Shown: in pieces, positions 1 to 7,600 of the stretch
Numbering within the stretch: the stretch's first letter is position 1
Layout of the letters: the number at the start of each line of letters is the position of its first letter
Assembly (NCBI RefSeq): GCF_001280085.1
Contig: NZ_LGED01000079.1
Location: forward strand, 1 to 64,000
Source of the DNA: Saccharothrix sp. NRRL B-16348
GTDB lineage: Bacteria; Actinomycetota; Actinomycetes; Mycobacteriales; Pseudonocardiaceae
Length of the DNA stretch: 64,000 nucleotides
Direction: 5' to 3'
Notes under the pieces: generated by a model
The model's database searches: none
The model's input: the letters and a program-made list of their open reading frames with translations, nothing else
Told to the model about the DNA's origin: nothing
Program-made: the position numbers and the translations under genes

Positions 1-288
1 AAGCCGTTCAAGGAGTTCACCGACTGGGAGTGGGACTGGTTCTACCTGTTCGACATGGAGGAGATCTCGTACAAGCGGGTCGACGAGTTGGTCGGCAAGA
101 AGGTCTCGCCTCTCAGGGCGTTCGGCGGACTGTTCGTGTACTACAAAGGCGACGAAGTCGTCCACGTCGAATTGCTCGACCGGCGTGGCGGCTACTGTGA
201 GGGTATCTACACGGCGACCGCTTACGTGCGGAAAGAATACGCGTGCTGGCTCGCCGACGACAACTTCAAGCACTTGCCTCCGCCGTGA
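1..288 (+). CDS. C-terminal part of a hypothetical protein (5' end outside window)
   Basis: An open frame enters from the left edge and ends at a TGA at 286-288. It gives about 95 residues that are rich in aromatic and acidic amino acids (DWEWDWFYLFD near the start) and end in LPPP. An internal ATG at 55 exists, but the frame is open upstream of it, so the gene is treated as truncated by the window. I do not recognise the family. Small acidic proteins of this kind are common as immunity proteins next to polymorphic toxins, and toxin and immunity remnants follow within 6 kb, but that role is inference only. Confidence 0.6.
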   Translation, partial: KPFKEFTDWEWDWFYLFDMEEISYKRVDELVGKKVSPLRAFGGLFVYYKGDEVVHVELLDRRGGYCEGIYTATAYVRKEYACWLADDNFKHLPPP

Positions 289-370
289 TCGGATGATCGT
301 CGGTGCTCGTACGCGTTGGCCATGCCGGGTTCTTGGAAGTCAGCTGGCTGAAAGCCGGAGGGCTGCTGGT

Positions 371-478
371 CACTTGATTCGTGTCAAGGGAGTGTACGAG
401 GAGGAGCGGTGGAGGAGAGTTCGTTGCGCTGCAACGGTTCCTGTATGCGGCGAGCTGCGCTCAACTGACCTGTCGCGA
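371..478 (+). repeat. Dispersed ~105 bp repeat, copy A
   Basis: The stretch starting CACTTGATTCGTGTCA and ending AACTGACCTGTCGCGAG recurs at 4007-4115, mostly identical with scattered substitutions. It is not part of any gene I can support. Copy A lies between the partial gene at the left edge and the tRNA-Pro fragment; copy B lies between the IS110 and IS-B elements. It may be a non-autonomous element or the end of an unrecognised mobile element. Confidence 0.65.
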
Positions 479-526
479 GAGGTGCTGCGGCTGTTTATGC
501 AGGTCAGGTCATGATCGGGGGCGTGC

Positions 527-568
527 CTGGGGGTCAAGGGGGCGCAGGTTCAAATCCTGTCGTCCCGA
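527..568 (+). other. 3' half of tRNA-Pro(GGG), likely attachment-site scar
   Basis: The sequence reads as the 3' half of a tRNA: anticodon loop CTGGGGG (527-533, anticodon GGG), 3' anticodon strand TCAAG, variable loop GGGGC, T-arm GCAGG-TTCAAAT-CCTGT (544-560), acceptor strand CGTCCCG (561-567) and discriminator A. The matching 5' half (acceptor, D-arm, 5' anticodon strand) is absent upstream, so it cannot be a working tRNA. Actinomycete integrative elements such as pSAM2 recombine in tRNA-Pro genes and carry an att core covering the gene from the anticodon loop to the 3' end, which matches the retained part. No integrase gene or second copy lies in the window. Confidence 0.75.
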
Positions 569-603
569 CGGTCTGGAGAAGCCCGCTCGATCTGGATGAA
601 AGC

Positions 604-1795
604 CCTGTGGGGTGCCAGAACACTGCACTGAGGCGCTGAGCTGCGGCGATCGCGCACCACGTGCTGCAGGAGCACGATCGTGGGGTGTGGCGCTAAGACT
701 GCTTTACCTGATCTTCGCCCAGATCCTCGGCTGGTTGGTTCTGCTGGGTCGGTCATCGGCGGCCAAGGACGTGGAGTTGCTGGTGCTGCGACACCAGGTC
801 GCCGTGCTGCGCCGGGCCAACCCTCGCGCACGACTGGATTGGGCCGATCGTGCGGTGCTCGCCACGTTGGTGAGACGCCTACCCGACTGGTTACGACACC
901 ACCGGCTGGTGACGCCGAGCACCGTCCTGCGATGGCACCGGCGCCTGGTCGCGAAGAAGTGGACCTACCCGAACCGCACCGGCCGACCACCGACGGACGA
1001 CGCCGCGGTGGCGTTAATCGAGCGGATGGCCCGGGGGAACACCGGCTGGGGCTACCGCAGGATCCAGGGCGAGTTGCTCAAGGTCGGCCACCGGGTCGCC
1101 GCCTCGACCGTGCGCCGCGTGCTCAAGCGCCTACGCATACCGCCCGCACGCGAGCGCGACAGCGACGCTTCGTGGCGGCGGTTCCTGCGCGCGCAGGCCT
1201 CCGGCATGTTGGCCTGCGACTTCTTCCACGTCGACTGTGCCCTGACGCTCAAACGCGTGTACGTGTTCTTCGTGCTCGAGGTCGCCACCCGCTACGTCCA
1301 CATCCTCGGCACCACCACCAACCCCGACGGACCCTGGACGACCCAACAGGCCCGCAACCCGCTCATGGACCTGGGTGACCGGGCCGACGACTTCCGGTTC
1401 CTCATCCGCGACCGGGCCGGTCAGTTCACCACTTCGTTCGACACAGTCCTCGCCGACGCCAGCATCCACGTCGTGAAGACCCCACCACAGTGTCCACGAG
1501 CCAACGCCTATGCCGAACGGTTCATCGGAACCGTCAGGCGGGAAGTCGCCGACCGACTGCTCATCATCAACGAACACCACGTGCGAGCGGTACTCGACCG
1601 CTACGCGACCCACTACAACCACCGCCGACCACGCAGAGCACAGCAACTCGCGCCACCACGACCCGACAGGCCAACAGCAGAGCCGGGCTGCACGTTGATA
1701 CGTCGCCGACCGGTCCTCGGCGGCCTCATCAACGAGTACGAACCCGTAGCAGCCTAACCGCAGGTCAGACCCTGTGGCCGTCCATTTCCTCTTCA
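604..1795 (+). mobile_element. Insertion sequence IS-A, copy 1
   Basis: The left end CCTGTGGGGTGCCAGAA (604-620) matches the end of the related element at 23500. The right end follows the transposase stop within about 40 bp, but it is degenerate: it reads GGTCAGACCCTGTGGCC and then diverges from the expected TTCTGGCACCCCACAG. The element carries one long transposase gene. Relics of the same IS lie at 6004, 23500, 38212 and 41838, so it has been active repeatedly here. Confidence 0.75.
687..1757 (+). CDS. DDE integrase-core transposase of IS-A (IS3/IS481-like)
   Basis: This is a single-frame transposase with an N-terminal helix-turn-helix region (LLVLRHQVAVLRR) and an rve integrase core. The catalytic triad is visible: first Asp in ACDFFHVD, second in FLIRDRAGQF, and Glu in AYAERFIGTVRRE. 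The C-terminus ends in the family signature GGLINEYEP. GTG at 687 (reading VALRLLYLIF) aligns with the start of the related copy at 24399, so it is preferred over the ATG at 612. The frame is intact, so this copy could still make transposase, although its right end looks damaged. Confidence 0.85.
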   Translation: MALRLLYLIFAQILGWLVLLGRSSAAKDVELLVLRHQVAVLRRANPRARLDWADRAVLATLVRRLPDWLRHHRLVTPSTVLRWHRRLVAKKWTYPNRTGRPPTDDAAVALIERMARGNTGWGYRRIQGELLKVGHRVAASTVRRVLKRLRIPPARERDSDASWRRFLRAQASGMLACDFFHVDCALTLKRVYVFFVLEVATRYVHILGTTTNPDGPWTTQQARNPLMDLGDRADDFRFLIRDRAGQFTTSFDTVLADASIHVVKTPPQCPRANAYAERFIGTVRREVADRLLIINEHHVRAVLDRYATHYNHRRPRRAQQLAPPRPDRPTAEPGCTLIRRRPVLGGLINEYEPVAA

Positions 1796-1814
1796 AAAAG
1801 GGCTGACCCTCGAA

Positions 1815-2327
1815 ATGAAATTTTCCATCCGAAACGGAGTTCCGCTCCAGGGTGTGCTCACCTACGACGAGTCCGAGTACGGGTTCTCCTTCAGTGCGTC
1901 GAGCGATGAACCGCTGAGTGAAAGACTCGGCTCCGAGGGTGTCGCCAGTGTACTGATAGGTACACTACAACTCGAGGTGGGCATCGAGTCGCGGGAAGTC
2001 CTGTTCGCTTGGGGGTACTTCCCGAACGTTCGTGGCGTTACGGCCGAGCTGGGTGCTCCGGATTTCATCGCTGGGCGGGTGTTCATCTCGTCGGACCACG
2101 CCTTTGAACCGGGAGTCTCTTTCGAGGTGCCTGGGGATGGATTGCGCGTTTCGTATGATCCATCCTCCGGGTGGGTTGCACTTCGTTTGAAGGACGCCCT
2201 CGACGCTAAGTTCGTCCAGATCGCCAGCGGAGTCGTTCTGGGCATCGACACCGGTTACCTCGTCTCGGTCTGGCTTCATCCCGTTTCACCGGATGAAGCC
2301 AGGTCGGACCGGCGGTATCTGCGCTGA
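1815..2327 (+). CDS. Hypothetical protein, possible orphan immunity protein
   Basis: A 170-residue soluble protein starts MKFSIRNGVPLQGVL and has alternating beta-type hydrophobic residues and many acidic residues. There is no signal peptide, membrane segment or motif I recognise. It begins 20 bp after the degenerate right end of IS-A, so that insertion may have removed its upstream partner. Size, composition and the nearby toxin/immunity remnants make an immunity protein plausible, but that is inference. The stop is directly followed by an IS-B-like end at 2329. Confidence 0.55.
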   Translation: MKFSIRNGVPLQGVLTYDESEYGFSFSASSDEPLSERLGSEGVASVLIGTLQLEVGIESREVLFAWGYFPNVRGVTAELGAPDFIAGRVFISSDHAFEPGVSFEVPGDGLRVSYDPSSGWVALRLKDALDAKFVQIASGVVLGIDTGYLVSVWLHPVSPDEARSDRRYLR

Positions 2328-2328
2328 C

Positions 2329-2390
2329 GCTGTGTCTGCCGATAACCGATCCATGCAGGTGAGAACCGTGATCAGGACAAGGGGCTCGGG
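2329..2390 (+). repeat. Solo IS-B-type terminus
   Basis: GCTGTGTCTGCCGATAACC followed by ATCCATGCAGGTGAGAA matches the left terminus of IS-B (reverse strand, 16045 downward). It matches an isolated segment at 45691-45750 even better, including CGTGATCAGGACAAGG after the terminus. No IS-B transposase is attached, so this is a leftover end or a small non-autonomous derivative. Confidence 0.55.
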
Positions 2391-2402
2391 ATGGCCGGGG
2401 GG

Positions 2403-3727
2403 GTGTCCCTATGTGGTTGTCAAGCCGCAGCCGGGGCGGGAGTGGTCTCGGGGTGGCGGTAGTGGGTCTTGTTGCGGAGCATTGCGAACAGGACGTCGCA
2501 GCGTCGTCGGGCCAGGCAGATCAGGGCGGCGTTGTGTTTCTTCCCTTCGTCGCGTTTGCGCTGGTAGTAGGCGCGGCTGGTCGGGTCGGAGAGGGCTGCG
2601 AACGCGGCGAGGAAGAACGCCCGTTTGAGCTTGCGGTTGCCGGTCCGGGCCGGATGCTCGCCTTTGATCGACGAGCCGGAGCGGCGGGTGACCGGGGCGA
2701 TGCCGGCGTAGGCGGCCAGGTGGGCGGAGCTGGCGAAGCCGGAGGCGTCGCCGACTTCGAGCAGGATGCGGGCGGCGGTCCTGACCCCGATGCCGGGCAT
2801 CGAGATCAGGACCGGGGCGAGAGGGTGCGCATCAAGCATCCCCTCGACCTCGTCGGCGACGCTTTTGCGTTGCAGGAGCACGGCCTTGAGGCTGTCGGCG
2901 AGTCTGGGCAGCACGGTGTCGGCCGCCGTGGTGCCCGGGACCGTGACGGTCTGTTCGTCCAGGGCGGTCCAGATCTGCTCGACCAGCCTGTCGCCCATGC
3001 GGGGTGCGTGGGCGGTGGCGATCGCGGCGACTTTGCGTCGTCCGGCTTTGCGGATGCCTGTCGGTCCGCCGCAGCGGGACAGGATCTCCAGCACCGCCGG
3101 ATGGGCGATGCGGGGTCCGAGGGCGCGTTCGAGGGCTGGGTGGATGCCGGTGAGCAGGCCGCGGATGCGGTTGGAGATGCGGGTGGCCTCGGCTGCCAGG
3201 TCGTCGTCGAAGCCGACCAGCACCCCGGGTTCGGCCAGGGTGTCGTCGCCGGTGTCGACCGCGCGCAGGGTGTGGGGCAGGGTGCGGGCGGCGTCGGCGA
3301 TGACGTGGGCGTCGCGGGCGTCGGTCTTGGCGTTGCCGGGGTAGAGGTCGGCGATGCGGCGCATGGCCAGGCCGGGCAGGTAGGCGACCCGGTGGCCGAC
3401 GGCGCGGGCGACCGCGACGGGCAGGGCGCCGATGGTGGCGGGCTGGTCTACCACGACCAGCACCGTCCCGTGTCGGGCGAGTTTGTCGAACACTGCCCGA
3501 AGCTTGGGTTCGGTGTTGGGCAGCGGGGCGTCGTGGAGGCGTTTCCCGCCGGGGTCCAGGGCGACGGCGTGGTGTTCGCCCTTGCCCACGTCCACGCCGA
3601 GGAACACCTGGTAACCGCTGGTCATGCCGAGTGTCTTCCGTGTCGTGCGGTGTGGTCGAGGGTCCGGCACCGTCGGCCGGCAGCCACGTTACGACGAGAC
3701 CTACCCGAAGGTGGCCGTGTCCCTATG
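2403..3727 (-). mobile_element. IS110-family insertion sequence
   Basis: The element consists of an IS110 transposase gene plus a non-coding segment upstream of it. The 11-mer GTGTCCCTATG occurs at 2403-2413 and 3717-3727, just outside the gene on both sides. That makes these the best candidate core/boundary repeats and gives an element of about 1.3 kb, normal for the family. IS110 elements lack classical inverted repeats, so the boundaries are inferred. An alternative outer left-end boundary near 3856 is possible, because a segment there resembles sequence upstream of the decayed IS110 at 6297. Confidence 0.6.
2420..3625 (-). CDS. IS110-family transposase
   Basis: A 401-residue recombinase. 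The N-terminal RuvC-like DEDD domain shows FLGVDVGKGEHH at the start and KTDARDAHVIAD in the middle. The C-terminal Transposase_20 domain shows SMPGIGVRTAARIL and AAYAGIAPVTRRSGSS, including the serine-bearing region. The ATG at 3623-3625 (MTSGYQVFLGVD) is chosen because it places the first Asp strand at the usual distance; an upstream in-frame ATG adds 15 unlikely residues. The reading frame is intact. Family members cut and insert DNA guided by a bridge RNA from the element's non-coding end. Confidence 0.88.
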   Translation of the reverse strand: MTSGYQVFLGVDVGKGEHHAVALDPGGKRLHDAPLPNTEPKLRAVFDKLARHGTVLVVVDQPATIGALPVAVARAVGHRVAYLPGLAMRRIADLYPGNAKTDARDAHVIADAARTLPHTLRAVDTGDDTLAEPGVLVGFDDDLAAEATRISNRIRGLLTGIHPALERALGPRIAHPAVLEILSRCGGPTGIRKAGRRKVAAIATAHAPRMGDRLVEQIWTALDEQTVTVPGTTAADTVLPRLADSLKAVLLQRKSVADEVEGMLDAHPLAPVLISMPGIGVRTAARILLEVGDASGFASSAHLAAYAGIAPVTRRSGSSIKGEHPARTGNRKLKRAFFLAAFAALSDPTSRAYYQRKRDEGKKHNAALICLARRRCDVLFAMLRNKTHYRHPETTPAPAAA

Positions 3728-3856
3728 AGCGGTCCGGCGATGCCACCGGGTCCGGTGACACCACCCCCCGGATCATGCCTTCGACTGGGGGACAAAGTCA
3801 TGCCGGACCCGGCGACCACAGCTCCTTGATCAGGAACCACGAAAAAGGTAACGGGG
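3626..3856 (-). other. IS110 left-end non-coding region, candidate bridge-RNA locus
   Basis: About 230 bp upstream of the transposase start hold no gene. For the IS110 group, the bridge RNA is transcribed from the non-coding end upstream of the transposase, so this is where one would be expected. The tail of the segment (TCCTTGATC at about 3822 and AGGTAACGGG at 3846-3855) recurs upstream of the second, decayed IS110 (7498-7540), which supports a shared left end. I did not fold the RNA or identify its guide loops. Confidence 0.35.
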
Positions 3857-4006
3857 GGCTCGCGTCAAGAGCGGTGTGGCCCGCTATATCGAGGGCCAAC
3901 CGAATAGGAGTACCAGGTCACCGGCCTGTCGCGTTGATGTGAATGCTGTAGGAGTCGCACCGGGGACTCGAACAAGCACCGCGTCGTCGCTGCCCGCTAT
4001 CGCGAT

Positions 4007-4115
4007 CACTTGATTCGTGTCATGGGAGTGGACGAGGAGGAGCGGGTGGAGGAGAGTTCGTTGTGCTGAAACAGTTTCTGCCTGCATCGAGCTGTACTCA
4101 ACTGACCTGTCGCGA
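4007..4115 (+). repeat. Dispersed ~105 bp repeat, copy B
   Basis: Second copy of the repeat at 371-478, from CACTTGATTCGTGTCA to ACTGACCTGTCGCGAG. The copies diverge on both sides, so the repeat unit is close to 105 bp. The rest of 3857-4205 shows no gene I can support. Confidence 0.65.
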
Positions 4116-4205
4116 GGGTGGTCCACCTGTGCATCGAGCGGCCGTCCGCGATCTCGAGGAGCATGCCGGGAGCGGGTGGTGGGAGCAAATTGGGGGCCGT
4201 TGGAC

Positions 4206-5151
4206 GCTGTGCCTGCCGAAAACGTCGTCCGTGCAGGTCAGGCGGCGTGGTGGTACTCGTTGAGGATGCCGCCCAGCCGCTGTCGTTGGCGGATGTCGAG
4301 GTGGGTGAGCGCCGCTTGGTTCGTAATGGATTGCGGCAGAACGCGTAGTGGTCGGGCGTTGTCGATGCCTTGGTGGGGCCGGTGGGTGTTGTAGAACCGC
4401 TCGTACTCGTGCAGCGCGTGGAGCAGGTGCTGTTGGTTCCAGATCAGCGTTCGGTCGAGCAGTTCCCGTCGGCAGCTTTGGATCCAGCGCTCCATGATCG
4501 CGTTCATCCGCGGGATCCGGACTCCACTGAGAACGACCTGGATGCCCGTGCCGGAGAGGACGGCGTCGAACAGGGCAGGGTACTTTCCGTCGCGGTCGCG
4601 GATCAGGAAGCACGCGTGTCGGCCTGCGTCTTCGAGGTCCATGACGAGGTTCCTGGCGGCTTGGGTGACCCAGGAGGCGGTCGGGTGTGCGGTGGCGCCG
4701 AGGACGCGGATCCGGCGGCTGGGGTGTTCTATGACCGCGAGCACGTGCAGGCGGGTGCCGTTCAGGATGGTGGTCTCGAAGAAGTCGCAGGCCAGGAGCG
4801 CGGCGGCTTGGGAGCGGAGGAAGGTCGACCAGGTCGTCGAGGTGCGCTCGGGGGCCGGGTCGATCTCGGCGTCCTGGAGTATCTGCCACACCGTGGAGGC
4901 GGCGACCTTGATGCCGAGTACGAGGAGTTCTCCGTGGATGCGTCGGTAGCCCCAGGCGGGATTCTCGCGCGCCAGACGCAGTACCAGGAGTCGGATGGAG
5001 CGGATGGTTCGTGGTCGGCCGGGCCGTTTGGGTCGGGATCTGGCGGCGTGGTGGCGGGCGAGAAGGTCTCGGTGCCACCGCAGAATCGTCTCTGGGCGTA
5101 CCAGTAGTCGGAGTCGACGAAGCGCTTGCATCGGGAGTCGGTGCAGCAGTG
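4206..5151 (-). mobile_element. IS-B copy 1, 5'-truncated
   Basis: The right terminus GCTGTGCCTGCCGAA (4206-4220) matches the terminus of the fuller copy at 14795. Homology to that copy stops at 5151, inside the 5' part of the transposase, and the sequence switches directly to a toxin-gene remnant. The left end of the element and the first part of its gene are therefore missing. Confidence 0.7.
4238..5131 (-). pseudogene. IS-B transposase, N-terminally truncated
   Basis: The frame codes for about 297 residues of an rve-type transposase. It lacks roughly the first 65 residues found in the copy ending at 15921 (LRHQITLLECQL and the following helix-turn-helix region). The catalytic residues are present: ACDFFETT, FLIRDRDGKY and NAIMERWIQSCRRE. 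It ends in the signature GGILNEYHHAA. The apparent start, MQALRRLRLL, is an accidental ATG in sequence that aligns with AHRRLRLLVRPET of the other copy. Without its DNA-binding N-terminus it is unlikely to work alone. Confidence 0.75.
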
Positions 5152-5541
5152 GTCGAGGGTGTCCACACCTACTATGTGGTTGCAGTTGCGGTGCCCATTC
5201 TCGTCCACAACTGCGAACGAGAGAACAAGGTCGTCAACCTGATTTTGGGGCCAGGGCCGTATGCAGTGGAGGGTGTGTCGGTTGCTCGTGGTGACCGGAT
5301 CGACCCAGTCATCGAACAACCGAATCATCAATGAATTGGGCGATGCGCATGGTTGTCAAACCTGTCCGGCGAAAACTCCAGGAACTAAAGTGGCAACTGG
5401 ATCGGTGATCATGTCCCGGCCAACCGGTTGGCACCCGGTGGGTCGTTCACCGCGTACCCTCATTGTAGTAATTGTGCTCGCACCCAAGGGGGTGTAGTGA
5501 ATGGAATCAATCGGGAGTGGTATGACTTCCCCGCAGAGTAG
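5152..5541 (+). pseudogene. C-terminal toxin remnant of a HINT-type polymorphic toxin (frameshifted)
   Basis: The remnant starts in VHTYYVVA..VPILVHNC, the usual end of the pretoxin HINT domain that precedes C-terminal toxins. The toxin tip then continues across two frame changes. The first frame runs to GDRIDPVIEQ. A second frame (from about 5318) reads NELGDAHGCQTCPAKTPGTK. A third (from about 5395) reads GNWIGDHVPANRLAPGG, YPHCSNCARTQGG and ends WYDFPAE at a TAG (5539-5541). Two CxxC pairs and a DHxP motif fit the zinc-binding, HNH-like nuclease toxins of polymorphic systems. The 5' part is replaced by IS-B at 5151. Truncation plus two indels make it non-functional as it stands. Confidence 0.75.
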
Positions 5542-5560
5542 TGCACAGAGTGGGCGTCTC

Positions 5561-5944
5561 ATGGGATCGTTTACCGTGAGCTTCTCCCACGGGCTTTTGG
5601 TTATTCGGGACCGGGATAGTACTTCGACTCACGATCGCTGGGATCCGTCGACGTCTGGTATCGATGTGGAGCCTGACTCGATCTACCTTGCAGTGCTTAA
5701 CGCAATCGATGGTGCCGTGAAGGTGAATTTCATTGAAGGTGGTGAACCGGACCTGGAGTTGATTTGCGTCTACCAGGGGAGCCTCGAGGTGTCCTCCGGG
5801 CAAATGATTGCTCATGACCCGGACGGGGACATCACAGCAGTGTTCTACGTAGACCCCGGGGTCAACCAGCTTCGTGTCGAAGTTGACGAAGATGGTGAGG
5901 CGAGTACGGTCAACGTCCGCTGCAGTCCGGCGGGGCGGCCATGA
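5561..5944 (+). CDS. Hypothetical protein, probable immunity partner of the toxin remnant
   Basis: The start at 5561 (MGSFTVSFSHGLLVIRD) gives 127 residues. An ATG at 5501 in the same frame would overlap the toxin's last codons and adds a low-complexity leader, so it is less likely. The protein is acidic, predicted mostly beta (LICVYQGSLEVSSGQ, QLRVEVDEDGEAS), with no signal peptide or membrane segment. It sits 19 bp after the corrected toxin stop, the normal place for a cognate immunity gene. I recall similar actinobacterial proteins but no named family. The toxin is dead, so this gene would now be an orphan. Confidence 0.6.
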   Translation: MGSFTVSFSHGLLVIRDRDSTSTHDRWDPSTSGIDVEPDSIYLAVLNAIDGAVKVNFIEGGEPDLELICVYQGSLEVSSGQMIAHDPDGDITAVFYVDPGVNQLRVEVDEDGEASTVNVRCSPAGRP

Positions 5945-6003
5945 CCTTGGCCATCGCAGGCTTAGCGCTTTCCCGCGTCTGTGTAACGTCGGTTCTGAGT
6001 TGG

Positions 6004-6200
6004 CCTGTGGGCGTTAAAAGTTGGCCACATGGTCTGACCTGCAGGTTAGACTCCTGCGGGTTCGTACTCGTTGTTCAGTTCGCCGAGAACTGGCCGGCGG
6101 CGTATCGACACGCGGTCGGGCTCTTCGATCGGGTGGTCCGGTCGTGGTGGCGAGAGTTGCAGAGGTGCGCAGGGCTCGGGGGGACGGCCTTGCTTCGGTC
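6004..6200 (-). mobile_element. IS-A relic (3' end only)
   Basis: The terminus CCTGTGGGCG (6004) is followed by GTTGGCCACATGGTCTGACCTGCAGGTT. The reverse-strand reading ends in NEYEP-like codons, as in the IS-A transposase C-terminus. Only about 190 bp remain. This fragment abuts and truncates the decayed IS110 gene that follows. Confidence 0.65.
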
Positions 6201-6296
6201 GAGAAGTTGTTTACCAGGAGCTTTGCTGAATTTCCGCTGCGACCGCGGCACGCGTCATCGGGTTGGACGGGGCTCGACGACGGATCGCCGGTGAGA

Positions 6297-6992
6297 TCAC
6301 CCAGGCCGGGGAAACTGGTGATGATCTGGTGGTCGGGGTGCCGGCGGAACGCTTCGGCGGTGGCCTCGCCGAGCTGGTCTGCGTTGACGCATTCCGCGTC
6401 GAGCGTGGCCAGCAGTGCGGTCGCCTGCCGGCCGAGTGCGTCCTCGACCAACGGCGGCTGCCGCAGCTGGTCGATGCGCAGCGCTTGGTGGAGTTGGGCG
6501 GCCAGGGCGTCGATGCCGCGCTTGCGGCCCGCCCGACGCAGGGCCGTGGCGATGCGGGTCCTGGTCAGCCTCGACGCGGCCGTCGGTGTCGGAGCCAGGG
6601 CCAAGACGGCGCGGGCCTCGGGGCTGGCGAGGTTGGTGACGGTGCCCTTGGCGAAGGCGGCAAGGAAGCTCGGGTAGTACTCGCGCAGCAGGGACCGCAG
6701 TTCCTGGGCGGCCTTGGTGCGGCGCCAGATGGCGTCCTGGGTGGCGCGGGCCAGCACCGCGACGGCCTGGGCGAGTTCGCTGTCGGCGGGCATCGGCCGG
6801 TGGGCGTGGGCGTCGGTGCGCAGGATGTTGGCCAGCGGTAGCGGGCCACCGCCATCGGGTTGATCGCGTAGACCCGCCTGCCCGTCTGGCGCGGTGCGGC
6901 GACCAGCAGACCGCGTGGGGGCGACGTCGTGGTGGTCCTCGGCCCTGGTCGACGCCGACGGCGGCCTGGTCAATCCCGCAGAACACCCTCAC
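6297..6992 (-). pseudogene. IS110-family transposase, decayed
   Basis: In one frame the middle of an IS110 protein is clear: LANILRTDAHAHRP, PADSELAQAVAVLARATQD, LRSLLREYYPSFLAAF, QPPLVEDALGRQ and IITSFPGLGDLTGD. The N-terminus (RVFCGIDQ) is in another frame with a large internal loss, and the C-terminal half after FPGLG is gone, replaced by unrelated codons and the IS-A relic. It belongs to a different IS110 branch from the intact element at 2420. It is dead. Confidence 0.75.
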
Positions 6993-7600
6993 TGGTGTGC
7001 TTTCCCCTCAACTCATCTCTTTGTGCTGGTCAAACCCTGGCGAGAACGCGCGGCACCCTAATGACGAGGCTCTGCGGCCTGACCTCCGATTGAGCCGTTC
7101 GCGATCCCGGCGATCCGCGCGGCCACCGGTCTCGACTCAGAGCTCCAGTGCTCCCGGCTCGTCGGGTGTCGTCCGCACGGACGGCTCGAACCACGAGCAA
7201 CATCATGATCAACGAGGTGGTGGCGCCCGAGGCGCACCCCGGCCGCCACCACCGGTTCCGCCGTCGGCTCGCTCTTAGACAAGGGCTCAAGGCCCGAGGT
7301 ATCGCCAGGCGTCAGCGGAACGCATGGACGAACGACCAGACCGGGCCGGGTGCCGATCTACGACTTCAGGCTCAAGGCCACGGCCCAGTGCAGGCATCCA
7401 GTCCGGACCGGCCTGCTCGTTCGAGCTTGGGAACGACCCGCTGGGCCAAGCCGCCAACCTTTTCGAGACCTTCACATGTCAGGTAACGGGAAGGCGTCCT
7501 TGATCCTCAACGGGTCGTTCGGCACTCATTAGGTAACGGGGGCGATCTGGACGATTCGGCTGTAGCGTCCTGTACGGGTGCTCCGACTGGGTGGTGCCTG
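6993..7600. other. Gene-free stretch upstream of a dead IS110
   Basis: I see no supportable gene here. The first part may be the old left end of the decayed IS110. AGGTAACGGG occurs twice (7481-7490 and 7531-7540) and once more beyond the intact IS110 left end (3846-3855). The final 60 bp before 7601 presumably contain the promoter of the STAND gene, but I see no convincing -35/-10 pair. Confidence 0.45.

Noticed and set aside
527..568. Functional tRNA-Pro gene
   Set aside because: Only the 3' half is present; no 5' acceptor, D-arm or 5' anticodon strand can be found upstream.
2411..3829. 472-codon forward open frame
   Set aside because: Antisense to the IS110 transposase; Gly/Asp/Gln-rich with no motif.
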